Positions 19,924-29,179 of a stretch of 64,000 nucleotides of DNA are shown here, piece after piece. The stretch is from Bacteroidota bacterium. GTDB taxonomy: Bacteria > Bacteroidota > Bacteroidia > JABEUT01. The notes below the pieces were generated by a model, which saw only the letters and a program-made list of their open reading frames with translations, was not told where the DNA came from and made no database searches. Position numbers and translations under genes: made by a program. Location: positions 1-64,000 of the forward strand of contig JABDCA010000011.1 in NCBI GenBank assembly GCA_013288345.1. Direction: 5' to 3'. Numbering within the stretch: position 1 is the first letter of the stretch; every line of letters begins with the position of its first letter.

Positions 19924-21885
19924 CTATCCTTTTGAGGTTGGCGAATTGCCCAGGTTTCTAATTCCTTTCCAAATTATTTTAAGGTCGGTAAATACATGAT
20001 AATCGCGGGCATAAACAGAGTTGATGCTATGTACAGATTCTGAATCTTTAACAGGCGTATCGAGCGAGTCGATAGGAGAAAGCACACCATCTTTAATTTT
20101 AGGAAGCCTTTGTGATATACTGTCTGGTGCATAACCTACCAACGATTTTAGGCCAAGGCCAACGCTTATTATGTTTTTAAAATAACCAATCGGATTCCGC
20201 TGAATCAGTATTAATAGTGGGCTTAATAAGAAGAAAAGCAAACTGCCTATAATATCAAGTATGCGTTTATCGCGAATATTAGGAGTAGTATTTATAGCAT
20301 GTACGTCAATAACATAAAGCTCGCCACTTGTATGTATTGAGTTGCTGCCAATAATAGCCCAGCTTTCGGGCGGCGCTATTTTAAATTCCAATTCTGTTTT
20401 AGGTATAGATGACATGGCATCCATTATTAATTGTGTAGACAGATCTTTAGCGCAAAAAATAACTTCGTTAATGTCGTAAATGGTAATAAGTTCACTCCAT
20501 TTATTAAATCGTGTACCATTGCCGTTGGCTGGTTGTACCTGCTCCGGATTAGCATAGTGTATCTCTTCAAATTTCACTCCGGTCTTATCTAATAGGTCGT
20601 GTACGCGTTTGCATTCATCATCGGTCCCAATAATAAGTGGCCTGCGTGTATTTTTGCCAAATCCGGGTACTTTAATTATTCTGAGTAGTTGGCGTATTCC
20701 TGTAAGTGCAAGAAGCACCCAGGTGCTACCTATAAATATAAGGGCCCTCGAAAAGCGATAGTTTTCCGGTAGCAAAGCATATAGTATAAGTATCAATCCT
20801 GTTCCCCACAATATGCCTCTAATGGTTTTCCAGTGGCGCATTGGCTTATCATAACCACCACTAAACAGTATGCAGAGTATCCAGGTAATAATATAAAAGG
20901 GCAAGATCAGCAACAGAAAGTTACGTGAGTAATAATCGGATGATGAGAACTTTAACTGCCCGTAAAACAATGATATAAAGTAGTAACCTATATAGATGAA
21001 TACAAAATCGGCGATGGGCAAAGCAACCTTATTAATAAAACGCCTGGTTATAGAAATTGATGCTCTGAAAAATATAGCTGCATTAATAAGCGTTGAAAAA
21101 AGTTTTGCATTCTGTTTCGAAAAATGCTTTATGGCAAATATGCGCATGGCATTGTAAAACATAATAACATAGTTTACGCTTCCCTTGCGTGTGCTTTCTC
21201 CTTTGTAGTGTATTATTCGTGTTTCAGAAAAGTAGTAGTTTTTGTAGCCTGCCTTGGTAATACGGTACGACATATCAATATCTTCTCCGTACATAAAGAA
21301 TGTCTCATCCAATAGGCCTGCTTTATCTAAAGCCGCTTTACGCATAAGCATAAAGGCACCCGAAAGCACATCAACCTCATTTGTTTCATCTTTTGATAGG
21401 TAGGTGAGGTGATACTTGCCAAACCTTTTTGAACCGGGAAACAATGATGCTAAACCGAATATTTTATAAAAAGCTACTTCAGGAGTTGGCAGCGCCCGCT
21501 TCGATTCCGGAAGGAAATGCCCTTTGCCATCTATCATTTTCACACCCAGTGCACCTGCATCAGGGTGCGCATCCATAAAGGCTGTTGTCTTTGTAAAGGT
21601 CTCTTCTTCAACTACTGTATCTGGGTTTAGTAATAATATATATTCGCCCGAAGCTTGTTTAATGGCTTGGTTATTGGCGGCCGAAAAACCTACGTTCTTT
21701 TTATTCTCAATAAGCTTCACTTCAGGGAATTTTTCCCGTAGCATTTCTATGGAGCCGTCAACTGAGTTATTGTCTACTATCCAAACTTCAGCTGCAATGT
21801 TCTTAGTAGCCTTCCTTACCGAATAAAGGCATTGTTCGAGAAAGTGCTTAACGTTGTAATTGACAATAACTATAGATAACTTCAT
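19924..21885 (-). CDS. GT2 glycosyltransferase fused to a degenerate bacterial sugar-transferase (polyprenyl phosphoglycosyltransferase-like) module
   Basis: N-term SIVIVNYNVKHFLEQCLYSV, VDNNSVDGS, LLLNPDTVV; TM helices; nucleotide-binding-like domain; C-term RDKRILDIIGSLLFFLLSPLLILI, KSLVGYAP, YARDYHVFTDLKIIWKGI. Confidence 0.8.
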   Translation of the reverse strand: MKLSIVIVNYNVKHFLEQCLYSVRKATKNIAAEVWIVDNNSVDGSIEMLREKFPEVKLIENKKNVGFSAANNQAIKQASGEYILLLNPDTVVEEETFTKTTAFMDAHPDAGALGVKMIDGKGHFLPESKRALPTPEVAFYKIFGLASLFPGSKRFGKYHLTYLSKDETNEVDVLSGAFMLMRKAALDKAGLLDETFFMYGEDIDMSYRITKAGYKNYYFSETRIIHYKGESTRKGSVNYVIMFYNAMRIFAIKHFSKQNAKLFSTLINAAIFFRASISITRRFINKVALPIADFVFIYIGYYFISLFYGQLKFSSSDYYSRNFLLLILPFYIITWILCILFSGGYDKPMRHWKTIRGILWGTGLILILYALLPENYRFSRALIFIGSTWVLLALTGIRQLLRIIKVPGFGKNTRRPLIIGTDDECKRVHDLLDKTGVKFEEIHYANPEQVQPANGNGTRFNKWSELITIYDINEVIFCAKDLSTQLIMDAMSSIPKTELEFKIAPPESWAIIGSNSIHTSGELYVIDVHAINTTPNIRDKRILDIIGSLLFFLLSPLLILIQRNPIGYFKNIISVGLGLKSLVGYAPDSISQRLPKIKDGVLSPIDSLDTPVKDSESVHSINSVYARDYHVFTDLKIIWKGIRNLGNSPTSKG

Positions 21886-21899
21886 ACAACCTGGGGTAG

Positions 21900-22520
21900 T
21901 TATTTACGCGATAAGGAGGATTCGTAAGAAACGCGTAGTAATATAGATTGCCCCAGGGTAACTTCATCGGTGTATTCAAGTTCATCACCTACCGATACCC
22001 CACGTGAGAGCGTGCTGAGGGTAACACGCAGTGCGCCCAGTTTTTTATAAAGGTAAAAATTGGTGGTATCACCTTCCATTGTTGAGGGTAGTGCCATAAT
22101 AACTTCCTTTACACCACCGGCTTCAACACGTTTTATAAAGGGGTCAATATGCAGATCCATAGGTCCTATTCCGTTCATGGGTGAAATAATACCTCCTAAA
22201 ACGTGATAAGTGCCATGATATTGCCCTGTATTTTCAATTGCTATAAGGTCGCGAATATCTTCTACCACGCAAATGGTTGAATGATCGCGGGTAGGGTTAG
22301 AGCATATTTCGCATTTCTGGTTCTCAGCTATGGCAAAACATATTTCGCAATACTTTATTTCTTCCGAAAGCCTGGCCACAATAGCCGACCATTGTTTCAG
22401 GTCTGCTGGTTCCTGCCTTAGCAGGTATAATACATAGCGTAGTGCGGTCTTTTTTCCTACTCCGGGTAGTTTGGCAAATTCGGCTACGGCTTTTTCTAAA
22501 AGTTGAGAAGGCAGATTCAT
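21900..22520 (-). CDS. recR: Recombination protein RecR
   Basis: LPGVGKKTALRYVLYLL, zinc motif CEICFAIAENQKCEICSNPTRD, Toprim CVVEDIRDLIAIE. Confidence 0.96.
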   Translation of the reverse strand: MNLPSQLLEKAVAEFAKLPGVGKKTALRYVLYLLRQEPADLKQWSAIVARLSEEIKYCEICFAIAENQKCEICSNPTRDHSTICVVEDIRDLIAIENTGQYHGTYHVLGGIISPMNGIGPMDLHIDPFIKRVEAGGVKEVIMALPSTMEGDTTNFYLYKKLGALRVTLSTLSRGVSVGDELEYTDEVTLGQSILLRVSYESSLSRK

Positions 22521-22550
22521 TGTTCAAAAATAGGAATTAAATTTAGCATG

Positions 22551-22598
22551 TCGTCACTGCGAGCCCTGACGCTTTGGGCAGGCGTGGCAGTCTCAGTA
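22551..22598. repeat. Putative REP-like element (GTCACTGCGAG type)
   Basis: tcgtcactgcgagccctgacgctttgggcaggcgtggcagtctcag, intergenic. Confidence 0.45.
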
Positions 22599-22646
22599 TT
22601 TTTACCACTCCCATAGGGATGCCTCTGACATAATTCTTAATTAAAG

Positions 22647-22736
22647 GGGGGTAGCAACTGATACCTCCCTATTACACCTTAACTCAATGATTTTCAGCTA
22701 AAACGGTTGAAATATTTTTTACACTTTGTTACCCCC
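22647..22736 (+). repeat. ~90-bp dispersed element with GGGGGTA/TACCCCC ends, copy B
   Basis: Aligns with reverse complement of 179-270, sharing GATACC(T)CCCT, TTACACC, TGATTTTCA, AATATTTTT and TTTG(A/T)TACCCCC blocks in the same order. Confidence 0.65.
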
Positions 22737-22744
22737 CCCCTCCA

Positions 22745-22774
22745 TGTCGTTTCGTGTCGTTCTGTGTCGTACTG
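22745..22774. repeat. Three tandem 10-bp units TGTCGTnnnG
   Basis: tgtcgtttcg tgtcgttctg tgtcgtactg immediately after a C9 run. Confidence 0.7.
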
Positions 22775-22988
22775 CAACATTTTTTTGCTTGTCAAACCAA
22801 TTAAATAGCAATTGTATATCAAAGAACATTCTATCCCTCTCCTAGAGTCTGAATAGGAGCAGGGGTAATATCATGGCAATACAAATTTAAACTATAAATT
22901 AACTATATGTAATAAAATGGTTTATTTGTTTTCAACAACCCGATCGGTGGATATTAATAACCTGAAAACGCAGTATGGATTAAAGGCA

Positions 22989-22996
22989 TACCTTTG
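22989..22996 (+). promoter_or_regulatory. -7 element TACCTTTG upstream of the Nfu-like gene
   Basis: Exact TAnnTTTG; ATG at 23018. Confidence 0.35.
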
Positions 22997-23017
22997 CCTC
23001 TTATTACACAAGTAGAA

Positions 23018-23635
23018 ATGGATACCCCAAAAATATTTTCGATATACGCTGAAATGACTCCCAACCCAATGGCTATGAAATTTGTGGCCGACAGGATGTT
23101 ATTACCCGAAGGCGCTCAGCTAGAGTTTTTGAAAAAAGAAGATGCCGTTTCTTCTCCGGTAGCATTAAAATTATTCGACCTGCCTTTTGTAAAAGGGGTT
23201 TATATCACATCTAACTTTATTACGGTACTGAAGAATGATAAGGCCATGTGGGATGATGTAGTATTTGATGTACGCGATTATATAAAGGAATTTATGCAGA
23301 ATGGCGGCAAGGTTTGGATAAAACCTGCTATTGATGTAAACATTCCGAAGGGTGTTGAAGCACCTGCACCGGTTGCAGTAGTTTCTCATACCCAGCCAAC
23401 TAACGACATTGAAAATAAAATTATAGAAGTACTCGATTCATATGTAAAGCCTGCTGTTGAAAACGATGGAGGGATGATATTATTCCAATCGTTTAAAGAT
23501 GGCATTGTCACACTTCAGTTAAAAGGCGCTTGCAGTGGTTGCCCTTCCTCTTCCAAAACCCTTAAATCGGCAGTTGAGCAAATGCTTATACGCATGGTGC
23601 CTGAGGTGAAAGAAGTTCAGCAAGAAATGGCATAA
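23018..23635 (+). CDS. NifU/Nfu-type Fe-S scaffold protein
   Basis: AEMTPNPMAMKFVADRMLL (Nfu N domain), KGACSGCPSSSKTLKSAVEQML (CxxC NifU domain); start revised from TTG 22994. Confidence 0.93.
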   Translation: MDTPKIFSIYAEMTPNPMAMKFVADRMLLPEGAQLEFLKKEDAVSSPVALKLFDLPFVKGVYITSNFITVLKNDKAMWDDVVFDVRDYIKEFMQNGGKVWIKPAIDVNIPKGVEAPAPVAVVSHTQPTNDIENKIIEVLDSYVKPAVENDGGMILFQSFKDGIVTLQLKGACSGCPSSSKTLKSAVEQMLIRMVPEVKEVQQEMA

Positions 23636-23640
23636 GAACG

Positions 23641-23748
23641 GAATATCTAATATCCAACAAGGAATATCGAATTCCGAAATTTTAAAAACCAAGACGGATT
23701 TTGTTTTTTACTTCAATATTCAATATTGGGTGTTCAATATTCGATATT
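23641..23748. repeat. AATATCGAA-family long imperfect inverted repeat between convergent genes
   Basis: gaatatctaatatccaacaaggaatatcgaattccgaa ... ttcaatattcaatattgggtgttcaatattcgatatt. Confidence 0.75.
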
Positions 23749-23754
23749 TACTTT

Positions 23755-25089
23755 CTAGTGTTTTACGTATATCGAATGTGGCATAAAGTACTTTGATATA
23801 AGAAAGGAAAACGAAGACACTATCATTAACGGTACAAGCAGGGCATAGCCGCCTGTTGCTTCAGCAATTAAAAATATAGCAGTCAACGGTGTATGCATTA
23901 CACCACTCATTAGTCCTGCCATGGCAACGGCTATAAAATTGGGTTCGTTTAGTTTATTAATACCCAGTATTTTGTAAATGTTGAAGTAGTTGACGCTGTA
24001 TACAAAAAAGAAGCCCACCATAGAACCCATAAAGAGGGAAGGTGCAAAAAAACCACCATTGCCACCGGCGCTTATAGTAAGCTGTGTTGCCACAATCTTT
24101 ACCAGCAATATACCCACAGTAAATACCAAAAGCGCAACCTCACTTGTTTGATAGTTGGAAAAAATACTGCCGTTAAATAAGCTTGTATAATCGGTATTTA
24201 AAAGTAGCTGAACTGTATGATAACCCTCGCCATATAATGGAGGGAATAAGAAGATAAGCGCACCTAAAACGGCGCCACCAATTGCTGCCTTTTTATAAGG
24301 ATTCAATGTGGGTTTTATTAGTTTCTCGGAAAAGGCAATGCCCTTCATTACATAAACTGAATAAAAACCCAAGAGAATACTCATGGCAATATAAAATGGC
24401 AGGGCTTTTAAATCCCAGCCCATTGTGCGTATATAGAATATTTGTTCGGTGCCGTTTATCAATTGAGCTATTACCGATGCAAGTGCGGAAGAGATAAGTA
24501 AGGGTACAAAGTTTACAGTAGAAAACTCACCAAGCAATACTTCTATGGCAAACAACACACCTGCTATTGGTGCGCCAAATATGGCAGATATGCCTGCCGC
24601 CGCCCCGCATGCAAGTAATAGGGTGCGTTCTTTATACTCTAAATTAAAAAGAGCTGCAATATTCGAACCAAAGGCAGAGCCTGTAACAACAATGGGAGCC
24701 TCTAAACCCATAGAACCGCCAAAGCCTACCGTTAACGAAGATGTGATCATGTGCGAATACATCTTGTCTTTTTCCATGTAGCTCGATTTGTGGTATATGT
24801 TATTTACCACATTGCTAATGCCCCTGCCTAATTTGCCTTTTTGTACTATAAAAGTATATGCGGTAGCAAGTAATATGCCTATAACGGGGAAAACAAGCAG
24901 CCAGTAATTAGTTCCTTTTTGGTGAATATCTAATAGCGCTTCAAGTCCGTGTGTTGCCTGCTTAAGCACTACAGCCGCCAGCCCGGCCAATACTCCAACC
25001 ACAATACTTAACAATAAAAAAAAGTTCCGGTGGCTTAAGTGGAATCTAGTATGAACTATTTTCTGGATTAATGGGGGTAACTTCATCAA
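23755..25089 (-). CDS. CLC-family chloride channel/antiporter
   Basis: GFGGSMGLEAPIVVTGSAFGSN, GAAAGISAIFGAPIAGVLFAIEVLLG, GGNGGFFAPSLFMGSMVG. Confidence 0.93.
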   Translation of the reverse strand: MMKLPPLIQKIVHTRFHLSHRNFFLLLSIVVGVLAGLAAVVLKQATHGLEALLDIHQKGTNYWLLVFPVIGILLATAYTFIVQKGKLGRGISNVVNNIYHKSSYMEKDKMYSHMITSSLTVGFGGSMGLEAPIVVTGSAFGSNIAALFNLEYKERTLLLACGAAAGISAIFGAPIAGVLFAIEVLLGEFSTVNFVPLLISSALASVIAQLINGTEQIFYIRTMGWDLKALPFYIAMSILLGFYSVYVMKGIAFSEKLIKPTLNPYKKAAIGGAVLGALIFLFPPLYGEGYHTVQLLLNTDYTSLFNGSIFSNYQTSEVALLVFTVGILLVKIVATQLTISAGGNGGFFAPSLFMGSMVGFFFVYSVNYFNIYKILGINKLNEPNFIAVAMAGLMSGVMHTPLTAIFLIAEATGGYALLVPLMIVSSFSFLISKYFMPHSIYVKH

Positions 25090-25149
25090 GCAAAGGTATA
25101 AAAACCAAAGGATGAAGGATATTCAATAAACTGCATTTTGATAAATCCT

Positions 25150-25440
25150 TTAATTTTTATCAAGAGCCTTTCTTACTTTCCTTGTAAACTTTTTAGAAGG
25201 CTTAAATGCAGGAATAACATCCGAGGCTATTTTTATTGGAATGTTTTTAGGGATGTTCCTGCCCATTTTTGCAGCCCGTTTCTTTAAGCCAAAACGGCCA
25301 AAACCACTTAGGGCAACATGTTCTCTGTTTAATAAGTGCTCTTCAACCGATAACATAAAGGTCTCAAGTATTTTTCCTACCACAGCTTTTTCAATGGAGG
25401 TTTGTTCTGCAACTTCTTTTACAATTTCTGCTTTTTTCAT
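25150..25440 (-). CDS. HU/IHF-family DNA-binding protein
   Basis: MKKAEIVKEVAEQTSIEKAVVGKILETFMLSVEEHL...LSGFGRFGLKKRAAKMGRNIPKN; start revised from 25524 to the conserved Met. Confidence 0.92.
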   Translation of the reverse strand: MKKAEIVKEVAEQTSIEKAVVGKILETFMLSVEEHLLNREHVALSGFGRFGLKKRAAKMGRNIPKNIPIKIASDVIPAFKPSKKFTRKVRKALDKN

Positions 25441-25539
25441 AATGATGATATTTAATTGTTTAATTTCTGAAACCACGAAGGGGCCGGGAAGGCTGACGTG
25501 CCCAATGCCTTTCCCATGCTCCAACGTGTTTCAACCAAC

Positions 25540-26385
25540 TTATTTTACTTCTATTACTAAGTATTTTGATTCGCTCCAAAAAGCCATTGGGTCAGTAATG
25601 TGCAATGTGTCTGAATTGCCAGTGCCTAATATTTTATAAGAATCTAAAGGATGAGTGGTTATCAGCTTAGCGAACTTATGTTGTAATAAAATATCATGGA
25701 GTTTTGTCATATCCGCCCTGGCGAATGACGTATTATTAAATCCGGGTTTAAGTTCTGAAGCACCACCAATTCCAATAATACTTCCTTCTTTGGTAATTAT
25801 GCCGTGTTTTTTCAGATCCTTAAAGGTCCCCAGCATATAATACACTGCATTTACTGCCGACCGCATTGCACTAATTTCCTCCCTTTGTCTGTGTATTACA
25901 GCAATACTATCGTTAAATTGTGCTGTGATCTTTTGGAGTGAAGCATTGCTTTCTGCTAATTTGGTTTGTAACTCAGCTATTTGAGAGTCTTTTTCAACAA
26001 GTTCTTTGGTCAAATGCTGTATTACTTTTTCAAGGTCCGCATCTTTTTTATCTTCTTTTTTAAGCTTCTTTTCAAGCTGAAATACCTTTTTGTTTTCGAA
26101 TACTATCCTGCCATCCAGCGTTTTTATATCTTCAATTATGCTTTTGGGTGGTTCACTTCCTTTGACAGATAATATTTTCTCCTTCACTTTTATGCTATCA
26201 ATATTATTCTGTATTTCATCCAGTGTTTTAACGTATGATACAATGGCCGAATCTTTTTGCTTCGCAAGTTGTACCATTATAGAATCCTGAGCGCTTAGAG
26301 CCAGAATTTGTTGCATCTGCTTTGAATTATCAGAACATGCTGTAAAAAAAACAGATGCAATTAATATATACTTAAGTGTATTCAT
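25540..26385 (-). CDS. Coiled-coil lipoprotein of unknown function
   Basis: Lipobox ASVFFTACSDN; long K/E heptad region. Confidence 0.6.
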   Translation of the reverse strand: MNTLKYILIASVFFTACSDNSKQMQQILALSAQDSIMVQLAKQKDSAIVSYVKTLDEIQNNIDSIKVKEKILSVKGSEPPKSIIEDIKTLDGRIVFENKKVFQLEKKLKKEDKKDADLEKVIQHLTKELVEKDSQIAELQTKLAESNASLQKITAQFNDSIAVIHRQREEISAMRSAVNAVYYMLGTFKDLKKHGIITKEGSIIGIGGASELKPGFNNTSFARADMTKLHDILLQHKFAKLITTHPLDSYKILGTGNSDTLHITDPMAFWSESKYLVIEVK

Positions 26386-26530
26386 GGTTTATCTTTTTGA
26401 ATTAGTATCAATCTCTGATCCATTTATTCTATAAATGGAAATACTGAGTTTAATAAAGCACTATAAATAAGGCAACTTGTTTCACTTCTGTAAATACAAT
26501 GCCATAGTAAGCCGGAATAGTAGTAAAGCC

Positions 26531-26935
26531 TTAGCTTTTATACTTGAGAGGAGGTGGAGGTGCGTGGTAAGAATAGGAGGAAAGAAATTCCTGTTGCTGT
26601 ACATGAAGGTGCGAAAAGGATAAAATGTGTTTTACCCTTCCCGGATTTATGGAGGCTGCATCTGTAATTACAACTGGCAAAAGTGAGGAACTCTTGTAAA
26701 CAGCATAAGAGTGTATAGTGCTTTTTTGATCTACTCCATTACGGAAAAGTAAAAATTGATGAGTGCTGGTTGGTTTATTGCCATTCATGCTTGAAGCGGA
26801 GCATGCAACAGAAAAATGAACTCGATTACATATATAATGTGAGCCTGAAACTGGAGGGATTGCAATGCTTTTAGCAACACCGGCTGCGAATAGTAAGGGG
26901 AGAATAAGGAAAAATATTTTGGAATATCTTTTCAT
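26531..26935 (-). CDS. Secreted small hypothetical protein
   Basis: Signal-like MKRYSKIFFLILPLLFAAGVAKS; start revised to internal Met. Confidence 0.4.
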   Translation of the reverse strand: MKRYSKIFFLILPLLFAAGVAKSIAIPPVSGSHYICNRVHFSVACSASSMNGNKPTSTHQFLLFRNGVDQKSTIHSYAVYKSSSLLPVVITDAASINPGRVKHILSFSHLHVQQQEFLSSYSYHAPPPPLKYKS

Positions 26936-27182
26936 AAAACTACCACTGGTTTGATTTATAGAAATCAAATGTATTATAATTGCCAATTAAATAATCACTA
27001 TTTAACTTTTTTTAAGGTTACCCGGTTCCAATACCTTGTTAGTATTTTAGCGTATCAATTGTTCCCGATAAAGCCTATAGCATAGCAAAGGGCTCTCGAA
27101 AGTGCTTATTATCAGTGCAAAATAATAACCGCCATGGTTTAAATTCTTCTTAGTTCTACAAGATTGCTATAGAATCAATCGT

Positions 27183-27190
27183 TATTTTTG
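27183..27190 (+). promoter_or_regulatory. -7 element TATTTTTG immediately before a response-regulator ATG
   Basis: Exact TAnnTTTG ending 4 nt before ATG at 27195; implies a leaderless or near-leaderless transcript if used. Confidence 0.35.
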
Positions 27191-27194
27191 AAAG

Positions 27195-27872
27195 ATGAAA
27201 GTATTGCTCATAGAAGATGAAAAGCAGCTTGCTGATTCTATTTCGGCATACTTGGCCAAGGAGGGCTATGCCTGTGAAGTTGCTGCAAACTTTACTACAG
27301 GTGATGAAAAGATACAGGTATATGATTACGACTGCATATTGCTTGATATAACGTTACCGGGCGGTAATGGGCTCGACATACTGAATAGCTTAAAAAAGAG
27401 AAAGCCTAATGCTGCAGTTATTATTATTTCGGCAAAAAACTCACTCGACGACAAGATAAAAGGCCTTGATCTGGGTGCAGACGATTACCTGCCGAAGCCC
27501 TTTCACTTATCGGAACTTAATGCGAGGCTGAAATCAGTAATACGTCGCAGAAGCTTTGGAGGAAGTAACGAAATTGTGTTCAACGAAATTATAGTTAACC
27601 CATCGGCCCTGAGTGTAATCGTAAAGGGCGAGCCTGTTGTGCTTACAAAAAAGGAATATGATTTACTGCTGTTTTTTTTGGCGAATAACGACCGTGTAAT
27701 TACACGAGAATCTATTGCAGAGCATTTGTGGGGTGAAGAGATGGATGGTATGGACTCGTTTGATTTTATTTATTCGCATATTAAAAACCTCCGTAAAAAA
27801 ATAGTGGAAAAAGGTGGTGCCGATTATATTCAAACCGTATATGGCATGGGTTATAAATTTGTAAAGAAATGA
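27195..27872 (+). CDS. OmpR-family response regulator
   Basis: MKVLLIEDEKQLADSI, DCILLDITLPGGNGLDI, winged-helix DFIYSHIKNLRKKI...YIQTVYGMGYKF. Confidence 0.95.
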   Translation: MKVLLIEDEKQLADSISAYLAKEGYACEVAANFTTGDEKIQVYDYDCILLDITLPGGNGLDILNSLKKRKPNAAVIIISAKNSLDDKIKGLDLGADDYLPKPFHLSELNARLKSVIRRRSFGGSNEIVFNEIIVNPSALSVIVKGEPVVLTKKEYDLLLFFLANNDRVITRESIAEHLWGEEMDGMDSFDFIYSHIKNLRKKIVEKGGADYIQTVYGMGYKFVKK

Positions 27873-29119
27873 AGCTACTTACCCGCACTAATATTTACTT
27901 TCTTATTCTTACGCTTATTGTTTTCGCTTTAGGCGGAATGGTGTTTTACGAGCGGATTCATTCCATCTTGAGGGAAGATGCATTAGAAAGACTAGAGCAG
28001 GAACAGGAAAAAATATCGGATTATGTAAGTATAAATCATGCTTTGCCCCAAAATGCAATATCGCTGGGCGATTCTGTTGCCTTCTCTGCAGGGACCTCTA
28101 ACGAAGAACGTAAAATTGGGCATATAAGATTGTTTAATAAAACCGAAAAAGAATTTGAGCCATATCAAACCCTAACGTTTTCAATAAGTATAGGGAGCCA
28201 ACCGTATAAGGCTATAATCTATCGCCCCTTAATTGAATCAGATGATCTAACAGCAGCAGTTGCGGAAGCAATAGCTATTATAGCTTGTTGCCTTTTGTTT
28301 GTATTGCTGGTGTCAAATTTCTTTATCTCGAAAATGGTGTGGAAACCTTTTTATCGTACGTTAGAAAAAATAAAATCATTTGACCTGATTAAAGAAAGTA
28401 AAGTAGAATTTGATAAAACTAACATTCAAGAATTTAAAGAGCTCAATGAAGTAATTGGTTCTATGACCCAAAAAATAGCATCTGACTATCATAATTTGAA
28501 ACAGTTTACTGAAAATGCATCGCACGAATTACAAACCCCACTTGCTATTATACAGTCGAAATTAGAATTGCTTATACAGTCAGAAAACCTTTCGGCCAAG
28601 CAGATGGAAGAAGTGCAGGTAGTGTATGAAGCAGCAGGAAGACTATCGCGTTTAAACCAGGCCTTGCTGCTATTGACTAAAATTGAAAATAAGCAGTTTG
28701 GCGAGACTATACCAATTGCATTAAATGATAGTATTAAAGATAAACTCGAAGCTTTTTCCGCTCTCATAGAACATAAAAATATTGCAATTGAGAAACACTT
28801 AATACCACTTTCTGTGAATATGAATCCTGTCCTTGCCGACATGCTTATCAATAACCTAATAGGCAACGCCATTAAGCACAATATACCCGGCGGAAAACTA
28901 TCGGTGATCCTTTCAGAAAAAAGCTTTACAATTGAGAATACCGGAAAGCCACTTACAGCCATTCCCGAAGATCTTTTTCAGCGTTTTCGTAAAAACGATA
29001 ACTCTTCAGAATCATTGGGGTTGGGCCTTGCTATTGTTAAACAGATATGCGATGAATATGGGTTTCAGGTATACTATAAATATACTGATGGCTTGCATAC
29101 CATTGATGTGAAATTCTGA
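27869..29119 (+). CDS. Membrane sensor histidine kinase
   Basis: Two TM segments, HAMP-like, FTENASHELQTPLAIIQSKLE H-box, N/G boxes; 4-nt ATGA overlap with regulator. Confidence 0.94.
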   Translation: MKLLTRTNIYFLILTLIVFALGGMVFYERIHSILREDALERLEQEQEKISDYVSINHALPQNAISLGDSVAFSAGTSNEERKIGHIRLFNKTEKEFEPYQTLTFSISIGSQPYKAIIYRPLIESDDLTAAVAEAIAIIACCLLFVLLVSNFFISKMVWKPFYRTLEKIKSFDLIKESKVEFDKTNIQEFKELNEVIGSMTQKIASDYHNLKQFTENASHELQTPLAIIQSKLELLIQSENLSAKQMEEVQVVYEAAGRLSRLNQALLLLTKIENKQFGETIPIALNDSIKDKLEAFSALIEHKNIAIEKHLIPLSVNMNPVLADMLINNLIGNAIKHNIPGGKLSVILSEKSFTIENTGKPLTAIPEDLFQRFRKNDNSSESLGLGLAIVKQICDEYGFQVYYKYTDGLHTIDVKF

Positions 29120-29179
29120 AGCACAGAAAATCTCCAAAATCGGGTTTTATGTTTGTGTAAACAAAGTAAAATCTACTCC

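Noticed and set aside
25441-25524. N-terminal extension of the HU-like protein
   Set aside because: The 28 residues before MKKAEIVKEVAEQT do not resemble the HU family and look like untranslated leader.
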